DNA of 64,000 nucleotides from JACVRN01 sp036389255 (GCA_036389255.1 DASVQI010000038.1:124001-188000); one strand, 5' to 3'. Numbered from the stretch's first letter, positions 7,242-16,135 are shown. Program-made: numbers and translations. The notes: generated from the sequence alone by a model not told the origin.

Positions 7242-9821
7242 TTACTTGCACTTGCTGTAGCCGCAGTCCCTACAGAAGTCGCAGCCGGAGGCGTGTTCCA
7301 TCTGGCCATGACATTCAGGGCAAGTGCCTATCATGTTCGACATGGCTGTCAGTGCGTTTGCGCTGGCAGAAGTTGTGATAACAGCCTGCGTCTTGCCTGC
7401 GGCGCGTGCGGAATCCGGCTGCCCGGCGAGCCTGCGGCTGGTTAGCATGATGCACTCTGCCACAGCCTGTTCGGGCGATGTCAGCAGACGCTCGTTGAAC
7501 CAGACGGCGTGCGTGCCCGTCACCTTGTTGAGACTGCGAGCCACTTCCGCCGCGTCGAACCCCCCGCGCAGCATCTTTGAAGCGAGCAGCCCCACACCGC
7601 CTGAGATAGGGCCTGTGGCGAAGACTTCCTGCACCACATGGCCGTTGTGATTGACGGTAACGTAAAGGTTCTGGCCGTCGAATGGAATCTGCCACGTTGC
7701 ACCGAGCAGCTCACGCGGGCGCTCAATACGCCTCGCGGGCTCTTCGGTCGCCGCAAGAGAAGTGGTCACGTGCGCGGCGTCCGTGTGTGTAGCGGGCGGC
7801 TCGTCCATCACTTCTGCCGTAGCCTCTGTGTTGCAGGCCAACTCGCCCTTCTCCTTATCTTCCTGCTTGATGGAGGTCAACACCTGCCCTTCGCGCGAGC
7901 CGTCGCGGTAGTAGCTGACGGCCTTGCAGCCAAGCTGTCGCGCGAGGCGATAGAGGCTGTCCACGTCTTCAACCGTATCCGTGGTCGCGCCGTTGCAGGT
8001 CTTGGAGACAGAGTTGTCCACGTTGCGTTGCGCCGCAGCCAGCACATGAACGTGCTGCTCCGCGCTGACTTCCATGGCGGAGATGAAATAAGGCGGCAGT
8101 TCCGCTTCATGCTCTACTACGTAAGCGGCAGCCGCGTTGATTGAGTCCTGATCCGTCTGATCTACTTCGATTCCAAGTGCGCGGGCCGCAAGGCTATGAA
8201 CGTACGTGCGCGTGCCAAGCGTGTCCTGCCGCACATAGGCCCATGAGAAGTTCGGCTCGACGCCGCTCGAAGTCTCAGCCACGAGCGAGATGGTTCCGGT
8301 AGGCGCAATCGTCGTCACCTCGTAATTGCGCGGCGTTAGCGGCATAGAGCGCGGGATGCCTATCTCTTCGTAGAGGAATTTCGCGTAAGCATCGTGGTTC
8401 GGCTCAAGCTCAGGGAAAGCTCCCTTTTCATCACCCAGACGTATGCTCTCCATCCAGGCTTCGCGCCTGACGAATCCCATAACCTTATCCATCAAGTCAA
8501 TTGACTCCGGCGAGCCGTAAGTAATCTTAAGACTCAGGCAGAGGTCTGCGAAGCCCATGATGCCCAGACCAACGGGTCGCGTGCGCTTCACAACTTCTTC
8601 AATCTCAGGAAGCGGCCAGGTGCATGTGTCAATGACGTTATCTAGAAAGCGCGTGCAGAGATGCGTGACTTCTCTCAGTCGCTCCCACTCTATGCACTTG
8701 TCCGGGTCTGTGCCGTCGCCGGTTGCCACGTAAAACTTCGCCAGGTCTATAGAGCCAAGGTTGCACGAGTTGGAGAAGTGCAGGAACTGCTCGCCGCAGG
8801 GGTTGCAGGAGTATATAGGCCCCATCGAGGTCATCATGTGATTATGGCGATTGACCTCATCTATAAAGGCCACGCCCGGCTCAGCGTACTTGTGAGCAGA
8901 GGCGACTATGCGATTCCAGATGTCCGGCGCATAGACCATACCGGGGCGCGGCGGCTCTTCGCGCACGCAGTCCGACAAATCCGCCTGCTCGAACGAAGCC
9001 CTGTCGCGGAAGGTTACGGTCGAGCCGTCCTGCCTGCGATAAATAGCGTAGTCTCCCTGCTGTACGGGATCGTAGATAGACTCGTTCCAAGGCTGCCCGT
9101 TGAACTCAAGCTGGAACCACTCATTATTATCTACGGCCTCAAGAAAAGCGTCCGTGATGTTGACGGAGATGTTGAAGTTCGTCAGCGAGTGCTGGTCGTT
9201 TTTGGCGTGAATGAACCTGAGCACGTCCGGGTGCGTCACCCTCATCATTCCCATGTTTGCGCCGCGACGCACGCCGCCCTGCTTCACCACGTCAGTCACT
9301 TGATTGACTATGTTCATGAAAGAGACTGGCCCGCTTGCTACGCCGCGCGTAGAGCTGACCATCGCGCCCGAAGGACGTAGGAACTCATAAGTCATGCCCG
9401 TCCCGCCGCCCGTCTGATGAATCGTCGCGGCGGCCTTAGCATGATCCATTATCCCTGAGATTGAATCCGGCACTTTCAGAACGAAGCAGGCCGCAAGCTG
9501 GCCGTTGACCTTGCCCGCGTTGACCAGGCAGGGCGTGTTCGGAATGAACTCGCGGTTGAGCATCACGTCCGACATGGCCGCATAAAACTCGTCGCGCTTA
9601 TGCGGGTCTGTCTCAGCGAACGAGACGTGGCCGACGACGCGCCTGACAATATCAGGCCATTCCTCTATGGCTCGCCCCATAGCGTCCTTCAAGCTGTAGC
9701 GCTTGCTGACGACTCTCTTGGCGTTGAGTCCCGGCGCCTGCTCCTTGCGCTCTGCGGCAGTCGGGGTAACCTGCGGCGTGGCTGCGTTGTTCTGGGTGTT
9801 CGGGTCGATAATGGTGCTCAT
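7242..9821 (-). CDS. nrdJ: adenosylcobalamin-dependent (class II) ribonucleoside-diphosphate reductase, 859 aa
   Basis: Reduces ribonucleotides to deoxyribonucleotides using a thiyl radical generated from coenzyme B12, so it works with or without oxygen. Visible marks: TPCLVNAGKVNGQLAACFVL, the GGGTGMTYEFLRP loop, the active-site motif SCNPCGEQ, NSCNLGSIDL and PTGTISL. The C-terminus has a Cys-rich tail (CPECHGQMEHASGCDFCRDCGYSKC) that probably re-reduces the active site. A weakly conserved stretch of about 60 residues (Thr/Glu/Ala-rich) separates the catalytic body from a C-terminal TSCPD-like domain. The ATG at 9821 follows AGGCAG. No other reductase is in the window. Regulation: good promoter, NrdR-like boxes and a long structured leader. 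Confidence 0.95.
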   Translation of the reverse strand: MSTIIDPNTQNNAATPQVTPTAAERKEQAPGLNAKRVVSKRYSLKDAMGRAIEEWPDIVRRVVGHVSFAETDPHKRDEFYAAMSDVMLNREFIPNTPCLVNAGKVNGQLAACFVLKVPDSISGIMDHAKAAATIHQTGGGTGMTYEFLRPSGAMVSSTRGVASGPVSFMNIVNQVTDVVKQGGVRRGANMGMMRVTHPDVLRFIHAKNDQHSLTNFNISVNITDAFLEAVDNNEWFQLEFNGQPWNESIYDPVQQGDYAIYRRQDGSTVTFRDRASFEQADLSDCVREEPPRPGMVYAPDIWNRIVASAHKYAEPGVAFIDEVNRHNHMMTSMGPIYSCNPCGEQFLHFSNSCNLGSIDLAKFYVATGDGTDPDKCIEWERLREVTHLCTRFLDNVIDTCTWPLPEIEEVVKRTRPVGLGIMGFADLCLSLKITYGSPESIDLMDKVMGFVRREAWMESIRLGDEKGAFPELEPNHDAYAKFLYEEIGIPRSMPLTPRNYEVTTIAPTGTISLVAETSSGVEPNFSWAYVRQDTLGTRTYVHSLAARALGIEVDQTDQDSINAAAAYVVEHEAELPPYFISAMEVSAEQHVHVLAAAQRNVDNSVSKTCNGATTDTVEDVDSLYRLARQLGCKAVSYYRDGSREGQVLTSIKQEDKEKGELACNTEATAEVMDEPPATHTDAAHVTTSLAATEEPARRIERPRELLGATWQIPFDGQNLYVTVNHNGHVVQEVFATGPISGGVGLLASKMLRGGFDAAEVARSLNKVTGTHAVWFNERLLTSPEQAVAECIMLTSRRLAGQPDSARAAGKTQAVITTSASANALTAMSNMIGTCPECHGQMEHASGCDFCRDCGYSKCK

Positions 9822-10049
9822 CAGTCATCTGCCTTTCTCGCGCCGGTTCGGTTACCTGCACGAGGCAATAGTAGTTCGATGTCAAAAGTCAGGGGCGCAC
9901 GGGTTTTTGGCCCCGAGCCTCTCTTCTTAATAGATGTGGTTCGGATACTGCGGTTGGCTTATTTGAAGCGACGGTAACCCGTCCCGGAAAGGCGAGCCCT
10001 GTGGCCGCCGGGCTTCCAGTTTGGCCCGCCTCTGTCCCAAGCGGAGCGG
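9822..10049 (-). promoter_or_regulatory. structured 5' leader of nrdJ, unidentified
   Basis: From the predicted start near 10043 the nrdJ mRNA would carry about 220 bases of leader. Its first 80 bases are GC-rich with nested complementary segments, including a 5-bp hairpin with arms 9970-9974 and 9979-9983 and GGGC/GCCC and GGCGG/CCGCC pairings between about 9985 and 10035. A cobalamin riboswitch would be the natural expectation, but I cannot find the conserved GCCACTG box. It may be another nrdJ-associated RNA motif. Confidence 0.4.
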
Positions 10050-10078
10050 AATATACTCCTTTGTCGTACCAATGTCAA
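10050..10078 (-). promoter_or_regulatory. sigma-70 type promoter of nrdJ
   Basis: On the minus strand TTGACA (10078-10073) and TATATT (10055-10050) are separated by exactly 17 bases. This is the best consensus promoter in the window. It points toward nrdJ and is overlapped at the -35 by an NrdR-like box. Confidence 0.8.
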
Positions 10079-10119
10079 TATATTGTGCCTATCTTTTTTT
10101 TCAGTGCAATAGAGTGTAT
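10073..10119. promoter_or_regulatory. tandem NrdR-like boxes
   Basis: Box 1 at 10073-10088 contains CAATATATTGTG, matching 12 of 16 positions of the NrdR consensus ACACWATATATWGTGT. Box 2 at 10104-10119 (GTGCAATAGAGTGTAT) is weaker. Their starts are 31 bases apart, an integral number of helical turns, which is the known arrangement for this ATP/dATP-sensing repressor. Box 1 covers the nrdJ -35 element. Confidence 0.7.
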
Positions 10120-10351
10120 AAGCTGAGAAATTACATCAACATTTAGAATGAGCTATTTACGCTCCGTTAACACGCACCTTTGGCCAACGTTTTGCCCGTC
10201 CGCGCATCTGAAAAGAACTGTACCGGAAGGCTATCATAGAGTTTTGTCGAAGCGTTAAAGCCGGAGTGGCGATTCCGGCCCTCAGGCGAGCCGGAGGCCC
10301 GGAACCGGGAAAGTTTCTCTGAACAGTCATCTGGAAAGTCGAGAGGATTTT
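10120..10351 (+). other. leader region of hslO
   Basis: No gene. A GC-rich cluster of hairpins precedes hslO, for example GCCGGA at 10260-10265 with TCCGGC at 10274-10279, and a further GCCGGAGG/CCGG element after it. The function is unknown. Confidence 0.4.
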
Positions 10352-11275
10352 TTGAGCAAAGAGCGGAAACAGAAGGACACACTTATTCACGGAACGGCGG
10401 CGGACGGCACTGTGCGCTGTATGTCTGCCGTGACAACGGAGCTAGTGGCGGAGGCTGTCAGGCGGCACAAGACATCGCCTACGGTTGCTGCCGCGCTTGG
10501 AAGAACTCTGACGGGCACGCTGCTTTTAGGCTCAAGCCTGAAAGAGCTTGACCGGCTGACGGTACAGATTGCCGGTAACGGCCCGGTCGGTGGCATCACT
10601 GCGGAATCGAATGCGCGCGGGCAGGTGCGAGGCTACGTCCGTAATCCTGACGCAAACGTGCCGCTTAATGAGACGGGCAAGCTTGACGTGCGCGCAGTCG
10701 TAGGCTCAGGGATGTTCTATGTGACGCGCGAGTCCGGCTACGACGTGGGCCTTTATCGTGAGCCTTACAGGGGCTCCGTGCCAATCGTCTCAGGCGAGAT
10801 TGCGGAGGACTTTGCCTATTACCTTGCCAAGTCCGAGCAGATTCCTTCAGCCGTGATGCTGGGCGTGCATGTGCGCGCTGCGGGGCCGGACGAGGAGTAC
10901 GTTTCGGCTGCGGGCGGTTTGATGATTCAGATTATGCCGGGCGCAGACGAAAAGACGGTGGCTGCTATTGAAGAGAGCGTGAGTCGCACGCCGCAGACGA
11001 CCGTGATGATACGCGAAGGAGCCAGCCCGCACGATTTACTTCGCACGGCGCTTGGCGACATAGACTTCGAGGTGCTGGAAGAGAGAGACGTGAGCTTTGC
11101 CTGCACGTGCTCTTACGAGCGCGCGGTTTCGCTCATCTCTTCAATTGACCACGCGGAGCTTGAGTCCATGCTGCGTGAAGACAAGGGTGCCGTGATGAGC
11201 TGCCATTTCTGCAACGAGAGCTATCACATTGACGAGGCTGAGATGGAGAGGATTGTCAGAGAGAGCGCGGCGTAA
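10352..11275 (+). CDS. hslO: Hsp33 redox-regulated chaperone, 307 aa
   Basis: Cytosolic holdase that is inactive when reduced and zinc-bound and is switched on by oxidative unfolding. The chaperone core opens with KDTLIHGTAADGTVRCMSA and contains ALGRTLTGTLLLGSSLK. The C-terminal redox switch has the CxC pair (CTCSYERA) and the CxxC pair (CHFCNESYHI). The start is a TTG at 10352 with GAGAGG five bases upstream; the next ATG would remove the first conserved strand, so TTG is strongly favoured. It is divergent from nrdJ; both genes relate to oxygen exposure, but shared control is only a guess. Confidence 0.95.
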   Translation: MSKERKQKDTLIHGTAADGTVRCMSAVTTELVAEAVRRHKTSPTVAAALGRTLTGTLLLGSSLKELDRLTVQIAGNGPVGGITAESNARGQVRGYVRNPDANVPLNETGKLDVRAVVGSGMFYVTRESGYDVGLYREPYRGSVPIVSGEIAEDFAYYLAKSEQIPSAVMLGVHVRAAGPDEEYVSAAGGLMIQIMPGADEKTVAAIEESVSRTPQTTVMIREGASPHDLLRTALGDIDFEVLEERDVSFACTCSYERAVSLISSIDHAELESMLREDKGAVMSCHFCNESYHIDEAEMERIVRESAA

Positions 11276-11287
11276 ATGCGCTCTCTT

Positions 11288-11548
11288 TTATCTGGGAAGC
11301 TGAGCGCGCTTTATCTCTTCTATCTTTCTGAGCGCGTCCTGCAACTCTCGCTCTTCGGGGCTGGTCTTCAACTGCGGGCGCTCAGGCTTCTTCTTCAAGA
11401 GCTTGACGGCGACGTAGCCCGCCAACAGAATCGCGCCGAGCCAGATGAGGTACTGAGCTATGGTAACGATTGCGCCGAAGAGCATGATGCCGCCTATGGC
11501 AGCCAGAAAAATAACTACGGCGTAAAAGAGCAGCTTTGCGGTCTTCAT
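11288..11548 (-). CDS. small membrane protein, 86 aa
   Basis: Not recognised by family. Two hydrophobic helices at about residues 4-24 and 29-48 are followed by a basic stretch (KLLKKKPERP) and a charged helical tail (EERELQDALRKIEEIKRA). This resembles small PspC/PspB-like membrane partners, and it is the last gene in a minus-strand run with a PspA-like gene. The ATG at 11548 has GGTGAG four bases upstream. Convergent with hslO, with only 12 bases between the two stops. Confidence 0.65.
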   Translation of the reverse strand: MKTAKLLFYAVVIFLAAIGGIMLFGAIVTIAQYLIWLGAILLAGYVAVKLLKKKPERPQLKTSPEERELQDALRKIEEIKRAQLPR

Positions 11549-11565
11549 AAACTCACCCAAAATGG

Positions 11566-11601
11566 AACAGGGAAGAAGCTTTGCGCAGCCTCTTCCCTGT
11601 T
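11566..11601 (-). terminator. terminator after the 273-aa membrane-associated gene
   Basis: AACAGGGAAGA (11566-11576) pairs with TCTTCCCTGTT (11591-11601) around a 14-base loop. On the minus strand CCATTTTG follows. It separates the 11626 gene from the small gene at 11548, so read-through is probably partial. Confidence 0.65.
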
Positions 11602-11625
11602 ACTCTTTTTCATACTTCCAACCTC

Positions 11626-12447
11626 TTACTTGCTCGGCAGCAGGTCGTAGTTGCCAAGCTCCCGGTTGTGGTTATCTAGAGAGCCCATCATGTCGGACGT
11701 GTCTTCCAGCATCTGTTTGGTCATGGCTATGGAATCCGACAGTTGCTCGAAGTCCAGCGACGAGACGCGTTCCGGCGTGGGCAGCGTGACCACCTGATCG
11801 TTCACAAGGCCGAAGAAGTTCTCTATGGACTGAAGCTGTCCTTCCACGAGCTTGACTGACCGCTCAAGCTCGCTGAAAGAGTTCATGCGGCGCTTTAGAA
11901 TCTCCACGTTGGCCTGCTGCACGCGGCGCGTTCTGTCGTCGGGCGCGCTCTCGACTGAGCGCTCGGCCTGCGTCAACTGATTCTGCACAGCCTGACGATT
12001 AATAGAGCGCAGGTGATTCTTGCGGCGGCGATAAACGTCCAGCAGGTCAACGAAGTCTTCCCAGCGCTGGTCAAGGCTCTGAATGTTTATGGGAATCTCT
12101 TTGGAGCCCGTGAACTTTCTGTAGTTCGAGTAAATCTGATTCTTCATCCAGCGCAGGTACTCAACGGCCTCTCGCTCGCGCGGGTCGAAGCCCTTGATTA
12201 ACTCTTCACGCTGTCGCTCGCGCAACTGGCGCAGGCGATTTTTCTCTCGCCTGTCCACAAGCCTGCGATAGAGCGTGCTGGCGGGAACGGCTGCCAGATA
12301 AACGCCTTCGGCAACAAGCGCTGCGGCGAGCGGCGCAACGTGCTGAGTGTAGGCAGCCGCCACGGCGAATCCGGCCATGCCCCAGAAGTTGACGGGCTCT
12401 TTCAGCGCCTCTTTCAAATACTTGAGATCTATTTTTGGTAAGTCCAT
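11626..12447 (-). CDS. membrane-anchored coiled-coil protein, 273 aa
   Basis: Not a family I can name. Two hydrophobic segments lie at about residues 20-37 and 40-60, followed by a long, highly charged helical region (RREKNRLRQLRERQREEL and on) predicted to form coiled coil to about residue 215, and a polar tail. It lies 83 bases after the PspA-like gene on the same strand, so a role in membrane stress together with PspA is plausible. A start at the ATG 12447 is likely, though its ribosome site is weak. Confidence 0.65.
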   Translation of the reverse strand: MDLPKIDLKYLKEALKEPVNFWGMAGFAVAAAYTQHVAPLAAALVAEGVYLAAVPASTLYRRLVDRREKNRLRQLRERQREELIKGFDPREREAVEYLRWMKNQIYSNYRKFTGSKEIPINIQSLDQRWEDFVDLLDVYRRRKNHLRSINRQAVQNQLTQAERSVESAPDDRTRRVQQANVEILKRRMNSFSELERSVKLVEGQLQSIENFFGLVNDQVVTLPTPERVSSLDFEQLSDSIAMTKQMLEDTSDMMGSLDNHNRELGNYDLLPSK

Positions 12448-12530
12448 AAACTTAAAACTTCAAAATAACTAATCAGCCGGTTGGACGCTGAGCGTGTTAC
12501 GGTTTTGCTTGCACGCTCTGTATATAAAAG

Positions 12531-13295
12531 CTATTCCGTCCCCTCATTGATTAAAGCTCGCTTGCGGTCGTTAGCAGTGGATTCACCCTGAGCCGGAAGC
12601 GCGCCCGGTTGTGCCGTGCCGGATGAAAGCAGTCCCATCTCGCGCTTGTACTCAAGCAGCTTGTCCTGCAACTGCATATCCATGGCCTCGCGCTCTATCT
12701 CCTGCATCTGCGTGTCTACGCTCGCGGCGCTCAACTGCATCTTGGCTTCTGCCGTAGCCGCGCGGCGGTCAATCTTGTCGCGCATCTCGTTGAAGGTCGA
12801 AGCGTCGTCACCGAGCTGAAACGTCTCCATCGTCTGAGCAAGCTGCTCCTGAAGCTTGGCCTGCTTCGACTGATTGATGAGCTGCATGGCTTCAGCCGTG
12901 CGGCGCTGCATCTGCAACAGATAGTTGTCGCGCGCCTTGAGCGCCTGTTTGGATGCTCCGCTCGCGTGCTCAAGTTGCTGTGTCGTTTTTTGCAGGTCAA
13001 GCTGGGCCTGCTGCAACTGGCCTATGTAGGCCGTTGCTATGTCGTCGCGGCCCATTTTAACGGAGGCTTTAATCTTGGAATCCAGGTCTACGACCTGCGC
13101 TTCCAGCCGTTCTTTGCTGCGCGACAGAAGCCTTTCGGTAGCCATTACCTGCGTGACTGCGTTGTTCAACTCCGGCACGCGGTCGCGCATGTCGCGTATA
13201 GTCTGCTGGAGTATGAGTTCGGGGTCTTCCGTCTTCTCTATCACGCCGCCGAAAAGCGCGCGTACAGAGCGCTTGAGCCTACTCCACAATCCCAT
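12531..13295 (-). CDS. pspA: PspA/IM30 family protein, 254 aa
   Basis: ESCRT-III-like membrane-remodelling protein that coats and protects stressed inner membranes. The N-terminal amphipathic helix (MGLWSRLKRSVRALFGGVIE) and the following EDPELILQQTIRDMRD are the family hallmark. The rest is a long coiled coil as in PspA/Vipp1, ending in a disordered tail of about 35 residues. The length is slightly above the usual 220-230. The ATG at 13295 has GGAGGAAG upstream. No PspF-type activator is adjacent. Confidence 0.93.
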   Translation of the reverse strand: MGLWSRLKRSVRALFGGVIEKTEDPELILQQTIRDMRDRVPELNNAVTQVMATERLLSRSKERLEAQVVDLDSKIKASVKMGRDDIATAYIGQLQQAQLDLQKTTQQLEHASGASKQALKARDNYLLQMQRRTAEAMQLINQSKQAKLQEQLAQTMETFQLGDDASTFNEMRDKIDRRAATAEAKMQLSAASVDTQMQEIEREAMDMQLQDKLLEYKREMGLLSSGTAQPGALPAQGESTANDRKRALINEGTE

Positions 13296-13454
13296 CTTAC
13301 ACTTCCTCCAGCCGACTTAGTTTCCAAAATCTCAGCATAAGAATGCCACGCTTCATGATTGTACGAAGCAAAGCCTCACGCGGTTGCAGTTTCCAATCAA
13401 AAGCTGCTCTTTCTGATTCCGAAGTATAGCAGGAACGGTATCCGACCTGCTAGT

Positions 13455-13528
13455 AAGTCCCAAGTCCCGTGTCCTATGTCTCAAGTCGGAACAGTTGTTG
13501 ACTTGAGCTTTGGGTTTTCGGGCTTTGG
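13455..13528. repeat. heptanucleotide repeat element, inverted
   Basis: Five tandem 7-mers on the left (AAGTCCC, AAGTCCC, GTGTCCT, ATGTCTC, AAGTCGG; 13455-13489) and four on the right (ACTTGAG, CTTTGGG, TTTTCGG, GCTTTGG; 13501-13528). The two halves are roughly complementary. It lies between the PspA and purE genes and ends just before the purE stop. Confidence 0.75.
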
Positions 13529-13531
13529 ATT

Positions 13532-14044
13532 CTACTTACTGAGCCGCTCGCGCAGGGCCGCAGACTTCTGCTCAACGCCTTCGGCCAGCTTCCGTTTATG
13601 CTCCTGAAGCTTCCCGCGCAGGCTGTCGTCCGAGAGCGCGAGAATTTCGATGGCGAAGATGGCTGCGTTGGTTGCGCCCGCTTTTCCGATTGCCATTGTG
13701 GCGACAGGGATTCCGGCCGGCATCTGAACCGTCGCGTAAAGAGCGTCCACGCCGCGCAGCGCCGAAGCATCTAGCGGCACGCCTATGACGGGCAGAGTGG
13801 ATTCTGCGGCAACGACTCCGGCCAAGTGCGCGGCAGCGCCCGCGCCTATGATAAAGAGGCGCACGCCGCGCCCCGGCGCTTCCGACACGATGCGGCGCGT
13901 TCTCTCTGGCGAGCGGTGCGCCGAAGTCACGTCAATCTCGTAACCGACGCCGAACTTCTCAAGCGTCTTCGCAGCTTCCGTCATCACCTCAAGGTCGCTG
14001 TCCGAGCCCATCAGGATTGAAACCAGTGCATTTGATTCAGCCAT
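13532..14044 (-). CDS. purE: N5-carboxyaminoimidazole ribonucleotide mutase, 170 aa
   Basis: Converts N5-CAIR to CAIR in purine synthesis. The opener ILMGSDSDLEVM is the family signature, with SAHRSPERT providing the catalytic His and GAGAAAHLAGVVAAEST and QMPAGIPVATMAIGKAGATN completing the active site. The length is normal. It starts 26 bases after purD on the same strand, forming a purD-purE pair. No purK is adjacent in the window. Confidence 0.96.
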   Translation of the reverse strand: MAESNALVSILMGSDSDLEVMTEAAKTLEKFGVGYEIDVTSAHRSPERTRRIVSEAPGRGVRLFIIGAGAAAHLAGVVAAESTLPVIGVPLDASALRGVDALYATVQMPAGIPVATMAIGKAGATNAAIFAIEILALSDDSLRGKLQEHKRKLAEGVEQKSAALRERLSK

Positions 14045-14070
14045 GACTCTTTTTCTTAACCTCTGTAAAT

Positions 14071-15360
14071 TTATTCTACGAACTTTCCTATATCGCGGCG
14101 ATAGTGCATGCCGTCCCAGTGAATGTCGGCTATAGCCGTGTAGCAGCGACGAAGCGCCCCTTCAAGCGTGGCGTCCTTGGACGTGACTCCCAGCACGCGC
14201 CCGCCCGCAGTCGTCCAGCGCCCCTCTTTATCGCGGGACGTACCTGCATGAAAAATCTCCACGCCTTCATGACGGCTGGCCAGCTCAAGGCCGGAAATCT
14301 CCGCGCCAGTTTCAGGCTTTGCCGGATAGCCGCGAGCCGCCAGCACAACGCAGGCCGATGCGTCGTCGCTCCATCGCACAGTCGCTTCACGAAGCTGGCC
14401 GCGCGCGACTGCCTCGAAGATGTCAACAAGGTCGCTTTCCAGACGCACGAGTATAGCCTGAGTCTCCGGGTCTCCGAAGCGCACGTTGTACTCAAGCACG
14501 CGCGGCCCTTCTTCAGTCAGCATCAAGCCTATAAAGAGTATGCCGCGAAAAGGGAGGCCGTCTTCGCGCGCTCCCTGCAATGAAGGCTCCACTATCTCCT
14601 CTACGGCACGGCGAAGGGTGGCATCGTCCAGCACGCCCTTGTGCGTGATTGCTCCCATGCCGCCGGTGTTTGGGCCAGTGTTGCCTTCGCCTACTCGCTT
14701 GTGGTCGCGCGCCGCAGGCATCAGAGCGTAATCGCGCCCGTCGGAGAAGAGCAGCAGCGATGCTTCGCGCCCCTTTAGAGCCTCTTCTATGACGACGCGG
14801 CTGGCGGCTTCCCTGCCGACGGCCCCGTCCAGCATCAGGCTACGAATCGCGTCTTCGGCTTCCGGGCGCGAGCCTGCAACGACAACGCCTTTGCCTGCCG
14901 CAAGGCCGTCCGCCTTGACTACTACGGCGGAATCAACGCCTCCGAACTCGCCGCTTCTCAGAATCCCGAGCGCATCTTCGGCCGTCTCGGTCACGCGATA
15001 ACGAGCGGTAGGAATCCCGTGTCGCGCCATGAAATCCTTGGCAAAGGCTTTGCTGGACTCAAGGCGCGCCGCCTCCAGACGCGGCCCGGCGATTAACAGT
15101 CCCTTGCTTTCAAATTCGTCCACGATGCCTGCGGCCAGAGGAGCTTCGCCGCCTACAATTGTCAGGTCAATTCCCTTCTCTTCCGCGAACCGCGCAAGCT
15201 CTGTCGTGGCAGTAGCATTCAGAGGGACGCAGTCGGCCAAGCCTTCTATGCCGGAGTTTCCGGGGGCGCAATAGATTTCAAGCCTCTCGCGCCTGTTCTT
15301 ATGCAGCGCCCACACGAGCGCATGCTCTCGTCCGCCCGAGCCTATGACCAGAAGTTTCAT
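14071..15360 (-). CDS. purD: phosphoribosylamine--glycine ligase, 429 aa
   Basis: ATP-grasp enzyme making GAR from phosphoribosylamine, glycine and ATP. It opens with KLLVIGSGGREHALVWAL, and the ATP-grasp core shows VVKADGLAAGKGVVVA. PARDHKRVGEGNTGPNTGGM and LEYNVRFGDPETQ carry substrate and metal-binding residues. Full length. First gene of the purD-purE unit. Confidence 0.97.
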   Translation of the reverse strand: MKLLVIGSGGREHALVWALHKNRRERLEIYCAPGNSGIEGLADCVPLNATATTELARFAEEKGIDLTIVGGEAPLAAGIVDEFESKGLLIAGPRLEAARLESSKAFAKDFMARHGIPTARYRVTETAEDALGILRSGEFGGVDSAVVVKADGLAAGKGVVVAGSRPEAEDAIRSLMLDGAVGREAASRVVIEEALKGREASLLLFSDGRDYALMPAARDHKRVGEGNTGPNTGGMGAITHKGVLDDATLRRAVEEIVEPSLQGAREDGLPFRGILFIGLMLTEEGPRVLEYNVRFGDPETQAILVRLESDLVDIFEAVARGQLREATVRWSDDASACVVLAARGYPAKPETGAEISGLELASRHEGVEIFHAGTSRDKEGRWTTAGGRVLGVTSKDATLEGALRRCYTAIADIHWDGMHYRRDIGKFVE

Positions 15361-15760
15361 CTTTCGAAAATCTTTCCGCTTGTGTGATGGCTTAAGCCGG
15401 GGATGCTATCACGCACGGGTCGAGCGCTGTCAAGCTGGCCCATCTAAAATCGTTCGAGAGATTTTCCGGCTAGACCTTGACACATTTTCGACATAGATAT
15501 ACTTTGATTGCGTCAACTTAGACAGCTTCAGGCTTGCTGTCCACAATTGAAGATAACTAAGCCCGTAGATTTCCGGCTTCGGGCGAGATGGCGACGGTTT
15601 AAGCTGCCTTACTCCGTCTTGAAAACGAGGCATTCCCGACAAGCGACACCCTCGCAGTATCTTACGATTAATTGCTGGCTCGCGCTTAACAGACGAACGA
15701 TTCTGCCCCACCCTGCCAATCGTCGCCACCAGAAGCGCTTATCAGTGGGGGATTTTCATC
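15361..15760. other. 400-base gap before the zinc-ribbon gene
   Basis: No convincing gene. A TTGACA at 15477-15482 with TATACT at 15498-15503 faces plus, but the 15-base spacer is short. A GCCCG/CGGGC hairpin lies at about 15560-15585. The last 200 bases may be a long leader for the gene at 15761. Confidence 0.4.
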
Positions 15761-16135
15761 ATGGCACAAATAGAGATGACGAGCGACTCGAACGGCAAAT
15801 GGAGCCATTCCGATACGCAGTTTGAAGATCGCGCGCTCAACTGCGTAGACTGTGGAGAGAGTTTTATCTGGACGGCGGGCGAACAGCTCTTTTTTCAGGA
15901 CAAGGGCTTGAGGAACGAGCCCAAGCGCTGCAAGCCCTGCAAGCAAGCCAAGAACGAACGACTGGCGGCCATTGCCGCAGCGCAGGCATCCGGCGTGCGC
16001 CAGCGCATAGAGGTATCCGTTCAATGCGCTCAGTGCGGCCAGCAGACAACCGTTCCCTTCTACCCCTCGCAGGGACGCCCCGTTTATTGCCGCTCCTGTT
16101 TCATGGCAGGGCGCGGCACGGAAGCCAACGCCTGA
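15761..16135 (+). CDS. zinc-ribbon protein with CxxC motifs, 124 aa
   Basis: Small cytosolic protein with two metal-binding modules. The first, at about residues 29-66, has CVDCGESFIWTAGEQLFFQDKG followed by PKRCKPCK. This matches the probable zinc-binding domain found widely in Bacteria, with the characteristic FxxxxGL-like spacing. The second, near residues 90-115, has CAQCGQQTTV and YCRSC. This pair resembles the CxxC_CxxC small-protein family. The ATG at 15761 follows a GGGGGA. The role is unknown; these proteins are often assigned to stress or RNA binding without direct proof. Confidence 0.8.
   Translation: MAQIEMTSDSNGKWSHSDTQFEDRALNCVDCGESFIWTAGEQLFFQDKGLRNEPKRCKPCKQAKNERLAAIAAAQASGVRQRIEVSVQCAQCGQQTTVPFYPSQGRPVYCRSCFMAGRGTEANA

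Noticed and set aside
9822..10049. Adenosylcobalamin riboswitch upstream of nrdJ
   Set aside because: The leader is GC-rich and structured, but the conserved GCCACTG box and the following core could not be found. Only a general structured-leader call is made.
15430..15825. Reading frames on both strands in the gap before the zinc-ribbon gene
   Set aside because: High Arg/Ser/Cys content typical of chance frames in GC-rich DNA and no ribosome site.
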